Source: Ypsolopha sequella (lineage: Eukaryota > Arthropoda > Insecta > Lepidoptera > Ypsolophidae). From it: a stretch of 64,000 bases of DNA. Both the position numbers and the translations under genes were made by a program. Below are positions 50,775-61,764 of the stretch, piece by piece. The stretch lies in the NCBI GenBank assembly GCA_934047225.1, contig OW204011.1, positions 13,714,339-13,778,338 on the forward strand. Direction: 5' to 3'. The notes under the pieces were generated by a model that was given only the letters and a program-made list of their open reading frames with translations, was not told the origin of the DNA and searched no databases. Position 1 is the stretch's first letter, and every line of letters begins with the position of its first letter.

Positions 50775-53556
50775 TCTTTCTGAATCCTATCTTTGTCTTC
50801 GGCAGGAGTCTTGCCGGTAACAGAATGTGGAGTTGAGTTTTACATCATTAAGTATTCCCATACACTCTCCTTCAGATTTTTCTTTTGAAGCTGGCTGATT
50901 TTAAGTCTCTTAAGTATGTCCCGATTCTGCCTTTCCACCTCTCCATTTTGTTGAGGCCAGTAGGGAATAGTGCTAAACAGTCTAAAGTTACACTGTCGAC
51001 AGTATTCTTTAAATTCATCGCTGACGAACTGACGGCTATTATTTGCCGTAATTGAAACAGGATACCCCAGGCGGCTAAAGATCTCTTTCAATATTTTTAT
51101 TATTTATGCACTAGTAATTAATTTTGTAAATTTTATTTCTTTGTTTTCACTATAAATAATCCACGATTACCAACAATTTATCGTTATTAGGCAGAGGCCC
51201 AAGTAAATCCATAGCAACATCTATCCAGGATGTTGCAGGGAGTTCACGCTTTTTCATCGGTGCTGGACTGATGGGCTGTCCTACAAGATTACATAGTTTG
51301 CATGCCTTCACCATCGCCTCAGCGTCCTTGTCAATCCGTGGCCACTAAACTTTTGACCTTAAACGCTTCTTCATGGCTTTCGTGTGCTGCGCTCAAAACA
51401 TCTTTCCTAAATTCTCTAGGTATGACAATATTGTTCCCTCTTAGCTATCGTAAAAGCAAAGTTCATTTTCAAAAATCTTATATTCTTTAACGGATTCATC
51501 CCAGTCATAACTATAAATTCCTCATTTGATACATTTTATTTCTTGGTCATTATTGGAGACGTTTTTTGATAACATGCATAAGAATAGCATGCGGACGGGT
51601 GTCTTCAACAATTTGATGTACAAAATCTTCAACTTTTCTTTGTGGAACCTTGCTATAATCACATCGTGATAAAGGATCAGTTATGATAGCCTTTCCGGAT
51701 CTTTGTTTAATTTTGTACCAATAAGCTTGTAGCCGCAACACCCATCTCTCCACGCGTGCACAAGAACGTAATTTTGGACCGAACGTAAAGTTCAGTTGCT
51801 TGTGGTCTGTTATAACTCAAACTCTTTACCAATCAGAACAATTTTGAAATCTTTGACCACCCACACGAAGGCAAAAGCTTCTTTTCTGTTTGTCTATAGT
51901 TTCGTTCCAGATCTGTAAATGTTCGGTTCCCATAAGCAATAATTCAAGTGCCTTTAGAATCAGTTTGTATAAGAATAGCGCCTAATCCAACTGGGCTTGC
52001 ATTTGCATTAACTTGTGTAGCGTCATTGACATCATAATACCCTAAGTTCTTGCTTTAACAGACTAAAAGCCTTATCTTGTTCTTCTTTCTAATTATTTAA
52101 ATGTTTGCCTTCTATTCCATCTTATTTCTTAATAATTTCTTCATTAAATCATCATTTTCTTTTATAATCAGTGGCACAGGTGAAACCCATCGAGATAATC
52201 CACGCACCTCTTCTATAATATCTTTGTCCAGTAATTCTTAAATATCTTTAATATTTTTTTTTTTAACTTTTTCGTCGATCGGAATTTCGCCAAGAACGCC
52301 AAGAACGTAAAATTTTGGAAATGAGATTTTAGATTCGACACTGATGAATGCCTTTTTTAAAACTCCCAATCTTATCACCGTTGTTTTTCCCAATAAGTCT
52401 CTTGACCCATCATTGATTATTTAAATAGTAGCTCTTTCTGCTCGTCCATTAACTTTAATTAATGCCTCAAAAGATCCTTTTATATCCAAAGAAGTCTTAC
52501 TGTCTTACAAGTACAAAAGCTTATCAGTTTCTTTCAATTGATTTGAACATAACACTCTATTATTTTCAAGCTTTTCTCATGTTCTATCTGTGTTATAATT
52601 TAAATTACAACCTGAATATATGAGCATTTTAAATTTTTCTCCCATCACTTCACAATCCAACGTATCATCACATCATCGTTCATGTTGAAAATGTAGTGCA
52701 CTTTTTCTTCCTCCGCAATATTACTTCTTTCGAAAATTCGGTTAACGTCACTATTTTTCTCAATTTTTATATTTTATTTTGTTATTTCATCATAGTTTTT
52801 ATCTATCTGCCTTTTTTGGGGCCTGCTCATATATTTTTTTTAATTCCTTTTTTGGCCCTATATGTGAATTGTATCCGCACCTTAAAGACTTCTTTGTTTC
52901 TTTTATTTCTCTCAATGTTCTCTTTTTCTTTTCTGTTATTAACATATGTATTTTGTCTTGATTGTATTTACGTCATTTGTCTTGTTTTTGTGTTTGTACT
53001 CTTCTATTTGTTGCCCTACTACCTCTAAAGTATTAGCTTCTGTAGTGATTTTGTCTAACGTTACACTGTCTCTTATTGTTAGAATTTTCTTTCGTAGTTA
53101 TGGCGAAGAACATTTTTCTGCAATTTGGTCGATCAGGTGTTCTTCTGAACATGTGAATTTACACTTATCTGCTTGAATTCGTAATTTAATGACAAATTTT
53201 CAAATCTGACGATATAGATGTCTCTCGTTGATTTTATTTCGCTTTGGAAGGAAATAGTTTTCAAGACCATTAATTGCTGTTTTAAAAACATCAACTCCAT
53301 ATTTTGGCTCAACATAAGCTCTTGGCAAATTATAAGTTATATCCTGAATCACAGCTAGGTCCGCCCAAAACAGTAACTTCACCCCTTTTTTCTTTGGACA
53401 GTCAATTTCTGTCGCTTCCAAATATATGTCTATAGATCTTTTCCATCTTTGCCAACGTAGACTTATTTTACCGTTATCTCCATCGAGATCAAGCCTTTCC
53501 GGGGTTGGTAGCATATTTGCCATGTTCAGTGTCTGTTTTGGGGCAACCTGTTTCAA
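50775..53556 (-). pseudogene. Decayed Ty3/Gypsy gag-pol
   Basis: Minus-strand pieces in correct order from high to low coordinates. Gag: 53523 onward, MANMLPTPERLDL, WQRWKRSIDIYLEATEI. RNase H region at about 51900-52050: VNANASPVGLGAIL, IIAYGNRTFTDLERNY. 51550-51770: ERWVLRLQAYWYKI, ITDPLSR. Integrase: 50840-51091, GYPVSITANNSRQFVSDEF, STIPYWPQQNGEVERQN, then TPHSVTGKTPAEDKDRI at about 50790-50840. The integrase DNG-type motif reads ANNS, so a catalytic Asp is lost. There are many frameshifts and stops. The element is interrupted by BEL/Pao and resumes at 44098. Confidence 0.8.
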
Positions 53557-53564
53557 AAACTCCT

Positions 53565-54392
53565 TTTGACGGATGGTTTACAATTCCATGAAGACCCGTG
53601 CTGCCAAACACCAATTACGCACGGTTCACAATTTCATGTAAGCCCGTACTGCCAAACACCAATCACGCACGGTTCACATTTCATGTAGGCCCGTACTGCC
53701 AAACACCAATCACGCACGGTTCACATTTCATGTAGGCCCGTACTGCCAAACACCAATTACGCACGGTTTACATTTTCATGAAGGCCCGTACTGCCAAATA
53801 CCAAATACGCACGGTTTACAATTTCATGTAGGCCCGTACGGCCAAACACCAATCACGCACGGTTCACAATTTCATGTAGGCCCGTACTGCCAAAAACCAA
53901 TCACGCACGGTTCACAATTTCATCTAGGCCCGTACTGCCAAACACCAATCAAGCACGGTTCACATTTCATGTAGGCCCGTACTGCCAAACACCAATTACG
54001 CACGGTTTACAATTTCATGTAGGCCCGTACTGCCAAACACCAATCACTCACGGTTCACATTTCATGTAAGCCCGTACTGCCAAACACCAATCACGCACGG
54101 TTCACATTTCATGTAGGCCCGTACTGCCAAACACCAATTACGCACGGTTTACATTTTCATGAAGGCCCGTACTGCCAAACACCAAATACGCACAGTTTAC
54201 AATTTCATGTAGGCCCGTACTGCCAAAAACCAATCACGCACGGTTCACAATTTCATCTAGGCCCGTACTGCCAAACACCAATCAAGCACGGTTCACATTT
54301 CATGTAGGCCCGTACTGCCAAACACCAATTACGCACGGTTTACAATTTCATGTAGGCCCGTACTGCCAAACACCAATCACTCACGCAATTAG
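53565..54392. repeat. About 47-bp tandem array, about 17 units
   Basis: Units of the form ACGGTTCACATTTCATGTAG then GCCCGTACTGCCAAACACCA plus ATCACGC, 47-49 bp long because AATT or ATTTT is variable. There is a higher-order pattern: the run of units beginning near 53655 recurs near 54080. The unit next to Gypsy gag (53565-53620) has CCATGAAGACCCGTGCTGCC, the least altered form. On the minus strand each unit reads TTGGTGTTTGGCAGTACGGG, resembling a Gypsy leader next to its primer-binding site. Confidence 0.9.
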
Positions 54393-55541
54393 CCGTGAAA
54401 ACAATGTGAGGTGACATAAAATCTTCTTACGTCGTCATTAACATTGCCTACCTACCTACATAACGCAATTGTACCTCATATCACAAATTCTACGTTTGTA
54501 TTTTAATATAAAATCTCATCTTAAGAGTAAATTGATTCGTAAATGCACATTAAATGGGCTTGTATTAGATCAGCTTAAACTAGTCCGAAATGGAACAAGG
54601 CGATTCTTTGTTTAGATCGCAACAAGACAACACAACACAACACCCAGCAACTAACATTTTATTCTGACTCCACTAACTGAATTTATCCATGTAGGTATTT
54701 TTATTTTTTTATTAGATTTCAATTTGTACTTAAGTACTCGGTGGGTTCCAATTTCTTATTACATCTAGGTCGCCAGACACTGCTCTGGTAAAGGTTTCTC
54801 TATAATGTTAGAAATATTTAGGTACACATGGTTGCGCTTACGCAGTCACTTGTTTTGATGCAGAGAAAATGTTTTTTTTTTTTAACCTTAATCCCTATTT
54901 GACATCTATGAATAAACCACCGAAAGAAAAAAATTGCTAATTTGACATATCTGTGAAAGGTCACGATGTCAAGTCCCGTTTGGTTAGTTTGTTCACGTAA
55001 CCAACCCTCCCACCACAGCTGAGCGTGGTGAACAAATCGGATTACAGCCTTTCTAAAAAGTCATGAAATGGAACTAAAATTGTTTTTACTGGCAACACCT
55101 GATTTCCCCATACAAAAGATCTTAGGTGCTGCCATACTAATTCTGTTTTGGCAAAGAAAGTGGCGCCCCTATTTATTTCTAGACTTTATTGAAAATCTGT
55201 ACATAACCTAAAATACGCAAAATTCTTTTTTATGATGTAGCAATGTACCAACTAACACCATACTTTCTACCCTCGAGAAAAAATGTTTTTATTTTTATTT
55301 TATCTAACATTATCATTGTTTTTATTGAACTGCACTGCTTCCACTGACCTTCATTCTCGTCGCCACATGTATGAAGACGTGTATCGTAAGTACTTTGGCT
55401 CGTTCTCACACCAGTATGCAGGCAGTAGGAAATGTACGTCCGCTCTCGCCTGTCGCTCTCACGTGACTAACTCAACTACCCCACTACCCGTGTGACCGAG
55501 ACATTGTACACAAACACTACAAGTCATAAGGTGTGTATATA
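54393..55541 (-). repeat. Probable Gypsy 5' LTR region
   Basis: Between the leader array and the Penelope-like repeat. Its outer 172 bp (55370-55541) duplicate 43628-43799, so this could be a long LTR (about 1.15 kb) whose 3' partner was cut down to 172 bp. The rest has no second copy in the window. A plus-strand 70-codon ORF (55283-55495) starts with a hydrophobic, signal-peptide-like run (MFLFLFYLTLSLFLLNCTAS) but half of it lies in the duplicated DNA. I do not call it a gene. Confidence 0.4.
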
Positions 55542-55660
55542 TTTTATGTCATTTACTGTTTATAATTCGACTGATGCCGGCCCCAAAGTGGCCCGAAATA
55601 TATTTCGAAAATGAGTTTTTATACGCTGTTTTAATTATATAAAAAATAAAATAAATGCTC
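55542..55660 (+). repeat. Penelope-like terminal repeat, right flank of nested stack
   Basis: TTTATAATTCGACTGATGCC through GCCCGAAATATATTTCGAAA to TTTTATACGCTGTTTTAATT. Its last ~45 bp are the inverted partner of 43575-43627. Confidence 0.55.
55571..55598 (+). ncRNA. Hammerhead-like core motif
   Basis: CTGATGC, stem CGGCCCC with GTGGCCCG (one C-C mismatch), then AAAT. Compared with 19219 and 37213, the third stem pair is G-C here, A-U there and G-U in the other, which suggests the pairing is maintained. Confidence 0.35.
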
Positions 55661-55672
55661 TGTGTAGCAACA

Positions 55673-56474
55673 TATACGGGTTGGAAAAAATTTAAGGGCC
55701 CTGGATGGGAACTACCTTCAATACTTTAGTTAGCTCATTTTACTGAAAGGAAACATTCCTTTATTTTTTAAAAGAAACAAAACTGCATCCAAAGATCTTC
55801 TAAAATTCGCTTGTCTCACCCGAGAATCGAACCAACTTAAAATTAAAAATACACCCTCGCTATTTTATTATACAAATCGGTAGGATTATTGTTCAGAATA
55901 AAATTTGTCTAATAAACATTTGGTCTTTGAAATAAAAAAAGTGAAAACTAATATTAATTTTATTTTATCATCGATACGAAGAACTCATAAACATGAAACA
56001 TTTTTTTAACGAAGACGTATATTAAGAAGAGAAAAGAATCCTGATAAAACAAAACAAAATTTGAAATTGGAACGAATAATTTTATCGATTTTAAAAATTT
56101 TGAATTTTAAATTAACAAGCTTGTAGTTCATACGATGTCTTTGGATGTAAGAGAGATAAGAAAATTATAACGCGTCATTTACTTGTTACAAGTGAACAGT
56201 ACTAGGTATTGTTAATAAATAACTTGTAATAAATAGACAAATTTTATCCTGAACAATAATCCTAGCGATTCGTATAGTAAAGTAGCGAGGGTTTATTTTT
56301 TTATTTTTAGTTGGTTTGATTCCCGGGTGAGGCAAGCGAATTTTAGAAGATCTTTGAATGCAGTTTTGTTTCTTTTAAAAAATAAAGGAATGTTTCCTTT
56401 TAGTAAAATAAGCTAACTAAAGGATTTAAGGTAGCTCCCCTCCAGGGCCCTTAAATTTTTTCCATCCTGTATAT
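55673..56474. mobile_element. Foldback element, family C copy 2
   Basis: Arms match those of 22330-23360: GGAAAAAATTTAAGGGCCCT at the left, AGGGCCCTTAAATTTTTTCC at the right, with TTACTGAAAGGAAACATTCC and AATCGGTAGGATTATTGTTC inside. The core is shorter and different. The ends carry ATATACGGGTTGG / CCATCCTGTATAT, consistent with TATA-like flanks. Confidence 0.7.
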
Positions 56475-57002
56475 ATATTTTTCCAATAATTGAACGATGA
56501 GCGAAGCGAACTAACTTTTCCGGTACTTGAACAATTCGGTGTTTGTGTGTATGAATATTTGTCCGACGATAACTCGAGTATCGTTGATCTAAAGATCATG
56601 AAATTTGGTGGGTAAGTAAATGAGGCAAAAATTCTTGTTTTATTCGAACATGAGCCAAATCCTTTAAGGTGTTACCAAGATATAGGGTTGGGGGTCCGCG
56701 AGTTCACAATTTAAAGCAAACTACTAGTAACTGTTAAAATTAATGCTACCTCGTACCTAAATTGTGTGAACTGCGAATACATGGACTTTGGCATATATAA
56801 AAATAGCCTTATAGCGTGGAGAATATCACCAGATGATAAACTACATCTCATAACCGGACGTAACCGGGTTCAACATGAATACTTACAGACGGACACAACT
56901 GGGCACAACGCGAGCAGCAACATCACGGCAAGTGGCACCTTCATCCCGCTGCTGCGCCACGTTCTGGCGATACTTGGGATAGCTGGAACAACACTCAGAT
57001 TC
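56475..57002. other. Spacer, no supported gene
   Basis: An 80-codon ORF at 56766-57008 has no recognisable domain. The text around 56500-56700 (CTCGAGTATCGTTGATCTAA) looks like repeat material. Confidence 0.4.
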
Positions 57003-57795
57003 TATTAGCAAAAAACCGGCCAAGTACAAGTCAAACTCGCGTACCTAGGGTTCCATATTGTGAATGATAAATTTAATTTTGACATTTTTTTTCGTGAATT
57101 TATCAACCACTTTATTTTTCCTGTAATCATTACGTAAACACATATTACCATGATTTTTTATATATTTTTCGGTTTACCGGTTTTGGAGATAGTGTTCCCC
57201 GCATACAATTTTTCATGATTTTTCAAGGATTTCTCGAAATAGATGCAATTAAATATAGCCAAATTATATATTTTACAATCAACTTTTTAATACCTACAAT
57301 TTCATACCCATATTGTATTTTTATAAAATATTTTTTTTATTTATTTTACTTTTTTATATTTCTCATTTGCACTCAACTTTTTTTTTAATCGCTATAGTTT
57401 TCCTGTAATTGGCCAGTTATGATCTGTAATCGACATTTTTTTCATATTTTTTGGTTTTCCAGTTTTGGAGATAAGGGGGAGGGACATACATATTTTTGTG
57501 GTTTTTTAAAGATTTCTCAAAACCAGTGCCCGTAAATATTGTAAAAGTATATATTTTTACAATTAACTTTTTAATGTCTACAATTTCATACCCATATTGT
57601 ATTTTTAGGATAATATTTTTAATTATTCTCACTTTTTCATATTTGTTTTACATCGTGATTTTTGTGCCAAATTTCATGTCTTTATCTTTAACGGTGCTAA
57701 AGTTATGAGGCTGTGACATTCGGATGGTCGGACGGACGGACAACGGAGTCTCACCATAAAGGTTCCTTTTGCACCTTTTAGGTACTACGTCACCC
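57003..57795 (+). repeat. Interspersed repeat (GGCCAAGT ... GGTACTACG family)
   Basis: Starts AACCGGCCAAGTACAAGTC and ends TTTTAGGTACTACGTCACCC, with GGTCGGACGGACGGACAACG near the end. It is the inverse counterpart of 19319-19780. Two related halves (57080-57310 and 57350-57640, each with ATTTCTCAAAACC/TACAATTTCATACCCATATT text) suggest an internal duplication. Confidence 0.6.
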
Positions 57796-58266
57796 TAAAA
57801 AGAAGCTTACTGTATTCAAATTAATTAAGAGCTATGCTGTTGCCGGTATAATCATCTCCATGCCCTTTTGCAATTAATTTTTTTGATACGATACGACATT
57901 TTCCTTCTATTTCAATTGATCCATGAATGTTCTCCTAGACCTTCCTCTATTTTTTTTACATTTATGGTAAAATTATTATAATATTAGCCTTTGCCCACGG
58001 CTTAGCATGCGTCGGGTTAGGTTTTGTATAGTCCAATAATGTGTAGGACCAATAATTTTATAGATGATATTTTGATCTAATCAAAGTTTTTGGTTATCAT
58101 CAAATAGTTTTTAATGTGTGTAATTTATGGTTTTCCTTATTTTTAAATAAAAAGTATTAAATAAATTTGATTTATGGCACTATGTGACAATAGTTTATTT
58201 AATGCAAACAATAGTAAGCTGTGCGTTTGGGAACGAAAACTGACGCAACCACCTCAAATTATTTTA
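57796..58266. other. Spacer, nothing recognised
   Basis: AT-rich sequence without ORF or inverted repeat. Confidence 0.4.
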
Positions 58267-58330
58267 CATCATTAACATTATATTTACATTATCAGGACCA
58301 CCTGATAATGTAAATATAATGTTAATGATG
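58267..58330. repeat. Perfect 30-bp hairpin with 4-bp loop
   Basis: CATCATTAACATTATATTTA continues to ATCAGG, then ACCA, then the exact reverse complement ending TAATGTTAATGATG. No mismatch by eye. It sits directly before the SINE-like repeat copy. It could be a recent inverted duplication at the insertion junction; a small-RNA hairpin is less likely. Confidence 0.8.
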
Positions 58331-58690
58331 AAGAGCTGATGCCGGGCTCGACTGTGGGGGTACCACTATCTTACTTGGACACCCCATCAAAGTAATTCGG
58401 GGAAGAGTAAGAGGACAGCTCACAGACAAAAAACCAGGAGGCCCACCATGCCTGGGACCGATGGATGGTGGTATATCCATCCCTAATAGCCGGGCCTTGT
58501 TGAAACAGACTGGTAACGGGCAGCGGCGTTACTGGTGTGAGGGTTCCAGCACCGCGCTCACCAACCCGCCTGCCCAGCGTGTGTGAGTATGGGCAATTCT
58601 TCCAGGATGACTGCCGGGAGTGGCAAAGTCCTGGAAAGGCTTATGTCCAGCAGTGGACGAACTGATGGATGATGGATGATGGACTAATTT
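58331..58690 (+). mobile_element. SINE-like repeat, copy 2
   Basis: Starts GAGCTGATGCCGGGCTCGAC and ends TCCAGCAGTGGACGAACTGA followed by GATGGATGATGGA. Full-length match to the inverse of 6984-7345. Confidence 0.65.
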
Positions 58691-59110
58691 ACATACTTAC
58701 TTTGCATAAACACTTACGTATAGTTCTGTACTATAATTATTATTGTTGTGGCTTCTCGGTACAAACTCGTGGCGAGTGACGTCACACCGAGATTTTGTCT
58801 CACTGTACCATCGACAATCAAATTCTTTATTCTAAATTGTACACACATGGAAATAATAACATATAACAAAATTACAGTGAAAAAAGATGCACATTGGCGA
58901 GCTTATCTCTAAACAGAGATTTCTGACAGCAAAACCATCACAATAGGGAAAAGTAACATAAACGAAGTAATCATACACGTGTACACAGAGAAGAAGAACA
59001 TACAAAAAATTATACAAGTTTAAATACAAAATGAAAATGTATATCAATACTTACTATATATACAATCTATAAAATATTATAGATATACATAGTGTGTAAT
59101 AAACTATTCA
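58691..59110. other. Spacer; possible retroelement 3' end
   Basis: CAATCAAATTCTTTATTCTA at 58815 resembles the reversed AATAAAGAATTT ending of CR1/jockey-type elements (compare 27120). No coding match was found. Confidence 0.4.
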
Positions 59111-59320
59111 GTTTTACACTTTATATTTCTATAAAAACACTGATAATTATAAATAAATAATTATTTCCAGATATATGTCGACTTGTAAAGTAAAATTGAA
59201 TTTGAATTGAATTTTACTTAATTCCACTGACGCCGTATTTACAAGTCGAAATATTTCGAGTAAATGATTATTATAATAAAGTGTTTTATAGAAATATATA
59301 GTGTAAAGTGAATAAAAAAA
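59111..59320. mobile_element. Inverted pair of Penelope-like ends
   Basis: CACTTTATATTTCTATAAAA / TTTTATAGAAATATATAGTG and GTCGACTTGTAAAG / TTTACAAGTCGA pair across a short centre. CTGACGC ... GTCGAAATATTTCG at 59227-59251 resembles the hammerhead-like core but the stem is poor. No ORF. Confidence 0.5.
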
Positions 59321-60182
59321 AGAAATAAGTTCTGTTTAGTATTTAATTAATGTAATAAACTACATAAACAAAGGTAGATTATATATAATATTTACCTATT
59401 CAGATTGTGAGAGGTAGTGTTCTTTAAGCTTTTTCTTGAGGTGGCTCCGTCGGAAAAATTAGCATCTCGATTTGTGGTGGTTGAAATTTCGAACAAAACC
59501 ACACTAAAATAAAGTTTTTATCAGCTCGCACTGCAACATGGCTGTTACGTTAGTCGCTGCGGCTGACAAGTGCGAAAATTTGTGTGTTTTTAATTTATTT
59601 TAGCTAAAATAAAATGAATTTCCAAAAACTGAGAAAACCATATAATTAAATATTATTTTGTCTAGAATTTTATTATTTTTTATACTGTTTCGATAAAAAC
59701 TGTAGCAGTTATATTGTTACAAGTGGACAAAAAATCGAGTTATCAAGGTGATCTTGGAATTTTCTTGCTTCACTTCTGTATATTAAAATAAAATTCAGGA
59801 AAAACCACATCATTATTTGTATCATGTAGATTATTATGTATTTTTCTTCTATTAAAAAATGCTATAGTTACCGTATAAAATGGTTATAAAGTTACTCAGT
59901 TGAAGGTCGTTGGCGTTGAGAGAAACCTTAAAGGAACCGATAGTTCGACAGTCACGAATACTATGTGGAAGAGCATTCCATAGTCGGACTGAGTGTTTCA
60001 GTGTTTGGACTGAGTATTCAAAGTGTTTGCACTGGGCCTGGTTACCTATCTCTTTTGTTGACTATACATATTTACGTGCGACTTGGAGTCAACAAACAAG
60101 ACACAATGGTTGTCACGTTGAAACAGTAACACGAGACAAAAACAGCCACGGGTTCTCGTGAGAGAGCTAGATGTAATCATCA
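59321..60182. other. Spacer, nothing recognised
   Basis: Short ORFs (e.g. 59910-60161) without recognisable domains; 59910-60100 contains GAACCGATAGTTCGACAGTC-like text of possible repeat origin. Confidence 0.35.
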
Positions 60183-60365
60183 TCCATCATCCATCAGCCT
60201 GGTTCGTCCACTGCTGGACATAAGCCTTTCCAGGACTTTGCCACTCCCGACGGTCATACTGGAAGAGTTGCCCATACTCACACACGCTAGGCAGGCGTGT
60301 TGGTGAGCGCGGCGCCGGAACTCTCACACCAGTGACGCCGCTGCCCGTCACCAGTCTGTTCATTG
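60183..60365 (-). mobile_element. SINE-like repeat, copy 3 (truncated)
   Basis: Matches the 3' half of the 6984-7345 repeat (CATCAGCCTGGTTCGTCCAC ... CCCGTCACCAGTCTGTTC). Confidence 0.65.
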
Positions 60366-60769
60366 GCTACGGAACCCTAAAAACCTAACCTAAGGCAGAG
60401 AATATTAGTACATTACGATACGAGAGCGATGAAACGTTTTCTGACGAGTGTGAGTTTGTCACACGAGTCGAGAAAAAGTATCTCGCACGAGTTTTGTATA
60501 ATTTTTTATAGCACAAGTGCGGAAAATGCCGACTTTACGCACGCGCAGCAAAGTGGTCATTTTACGCACGGTGTGCTATAAAAAGTATTACTACGTAAAG
60601 AAGCGACACTCACCTCCCCGCGCGAATTTATTGTATTGGTTTAGGACGTTAACTGCAACTCTCAAACAGTTGGTAAGAATTGTTGTAATTTTAAAAATCG
60701 AATGTTTTTGTGTGACCGTTCGAGCTGAGCAAATTTCAACATGTCCAAAAAAATATGTATTTGTGCCCA

Positions 60770-60915
60770 AAGTACGGCGATACAGGGCTCACTACCCATT
60801 ACGTTGGGACGTAATATTTGTAGGTGAAACGCGGGTGTACCGAGTATGGACTGTGACTGGCATTTCAAAGTTCACAATCGGAACACCTCTGACACCCCCT
60901 CGAGCATTTGATTCA
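60770..60915 (+). mobile_element. Fragment of tRNA-derived SINE body
   Basis: GGTGAAACGCGGGTGTACCG and CACCTCTGACACCCCCTCG align with 18465-18545 of the full SINE. The head and tail are missing. A plus-strand 156-codon ORF (60517-60987) runs through it and is therefore not credible. Confidence 0.55.
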
Positions 60916-61494
60916 GATCGTGACGATGTATATATTTTTAATACAAAAATAATCCACGGGGAACCAGAACTACGACCTAGAGATTAACCACGTTAAAATT
61001 TAGGAAGAGAATCATATAAGTTGCTGAATTATAATGTTGTCCCTCTCGCTCGACGACGCTACACGCTTGCTGCCAGCCCTAGACTAGCTCACGCACACAC
61101 ACAAGCGTGTGCGGACAAGCCAGTGCGCGCGTGAGACTGTAGGTAAATAACTTGAGCTCTAAGTATGAAGTGTCGGGGTTGTGCCTAAGGTTAGTACAAT
61201 ACAGTAAAGAGCGTCAGTTTATATTAACACATCTTTGTAAAAACTAACAGTAATCACAATAAAAATAGGAATTATATCGGCTCCCAGACTAGAGTCCTCC
61301 GTTGCATGGGATGCCTTTTGTTATTTTCGCCACAAGGCGCCCAGTGATTGAAGTTAAATTTAAACACACAGAATGTTCAATTTATGTTATTTATTGTAGG
61401 TAAATTTATACAAACAAATACACAAGAAAAAAATGTCTTCAAAAGTATTTTAACAAACTTAAGTAATGATGTTTTTGCAGCGATTTCCGACATA
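60916..61494. other. Spacer, no gene
   Basis: A GC-richer patch at 61035-61145 (CACGCACACACACAAGCGTG) lies next to the RTE-like fragment. No gene is seen. Confidence 0.4.
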
Positions 61495-61764
61495 GCCTGC
61501 CGAATCAGTAAGTTGAAGTGGCAGTGGACCGGCCATACTTGTCGCCGACATGATAACCGTTGGGGCCGTAAGGCATTGGAATGGAGACCACGTACAGCTA
61601 AGCGCAGCGTAGGCCGCCCTCATGCCCGCTGGACTGACGATCTGAAGGACGTAGCGGGTGGCGGCTGGATGCGGTTGACTGAGGACCGCCAAGACTGGCG
61701 TAATATGGGGGAGGCCCTATGTCCAGCAGTGGACGAATACGGGCTGATGGATGGATGGAAGTAA
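61495..61764 (+). pseudogene. RTE-like LINE reverse transcriptase carboxy end
   Basis: The frame reads LKWQWTGHTCRRHDNRWGRK, WRPRTAKRSVGRPHARWTDD, AGGGWMRLTEDRQDWRNMGE and a stop, the conserved tail of a widespread lepidopteran LINE (W-GH--R-D-RW-K---W-PR---R--GRP--RW-DD). The open frame extends upstream to 61348 but that part is unrelated. The sequence after the coding end contains CCAGCAGTGGACGAATACGG, which is shared with the SINE-like repeats at 6984, 58331 and 60183. It is 5'-truncated and inactive. Confidence 0.75.

Noticed and set aside
53565..54392. CRISPR-like array of 47-bp units
   Set aside because: Units are contiguous with no spacers and derive from a retroelement leader.
60517..60987. 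156-codon ORF on the plus strand
   Set aside because: It runs through a recognisable SINE fragment and has no domain.
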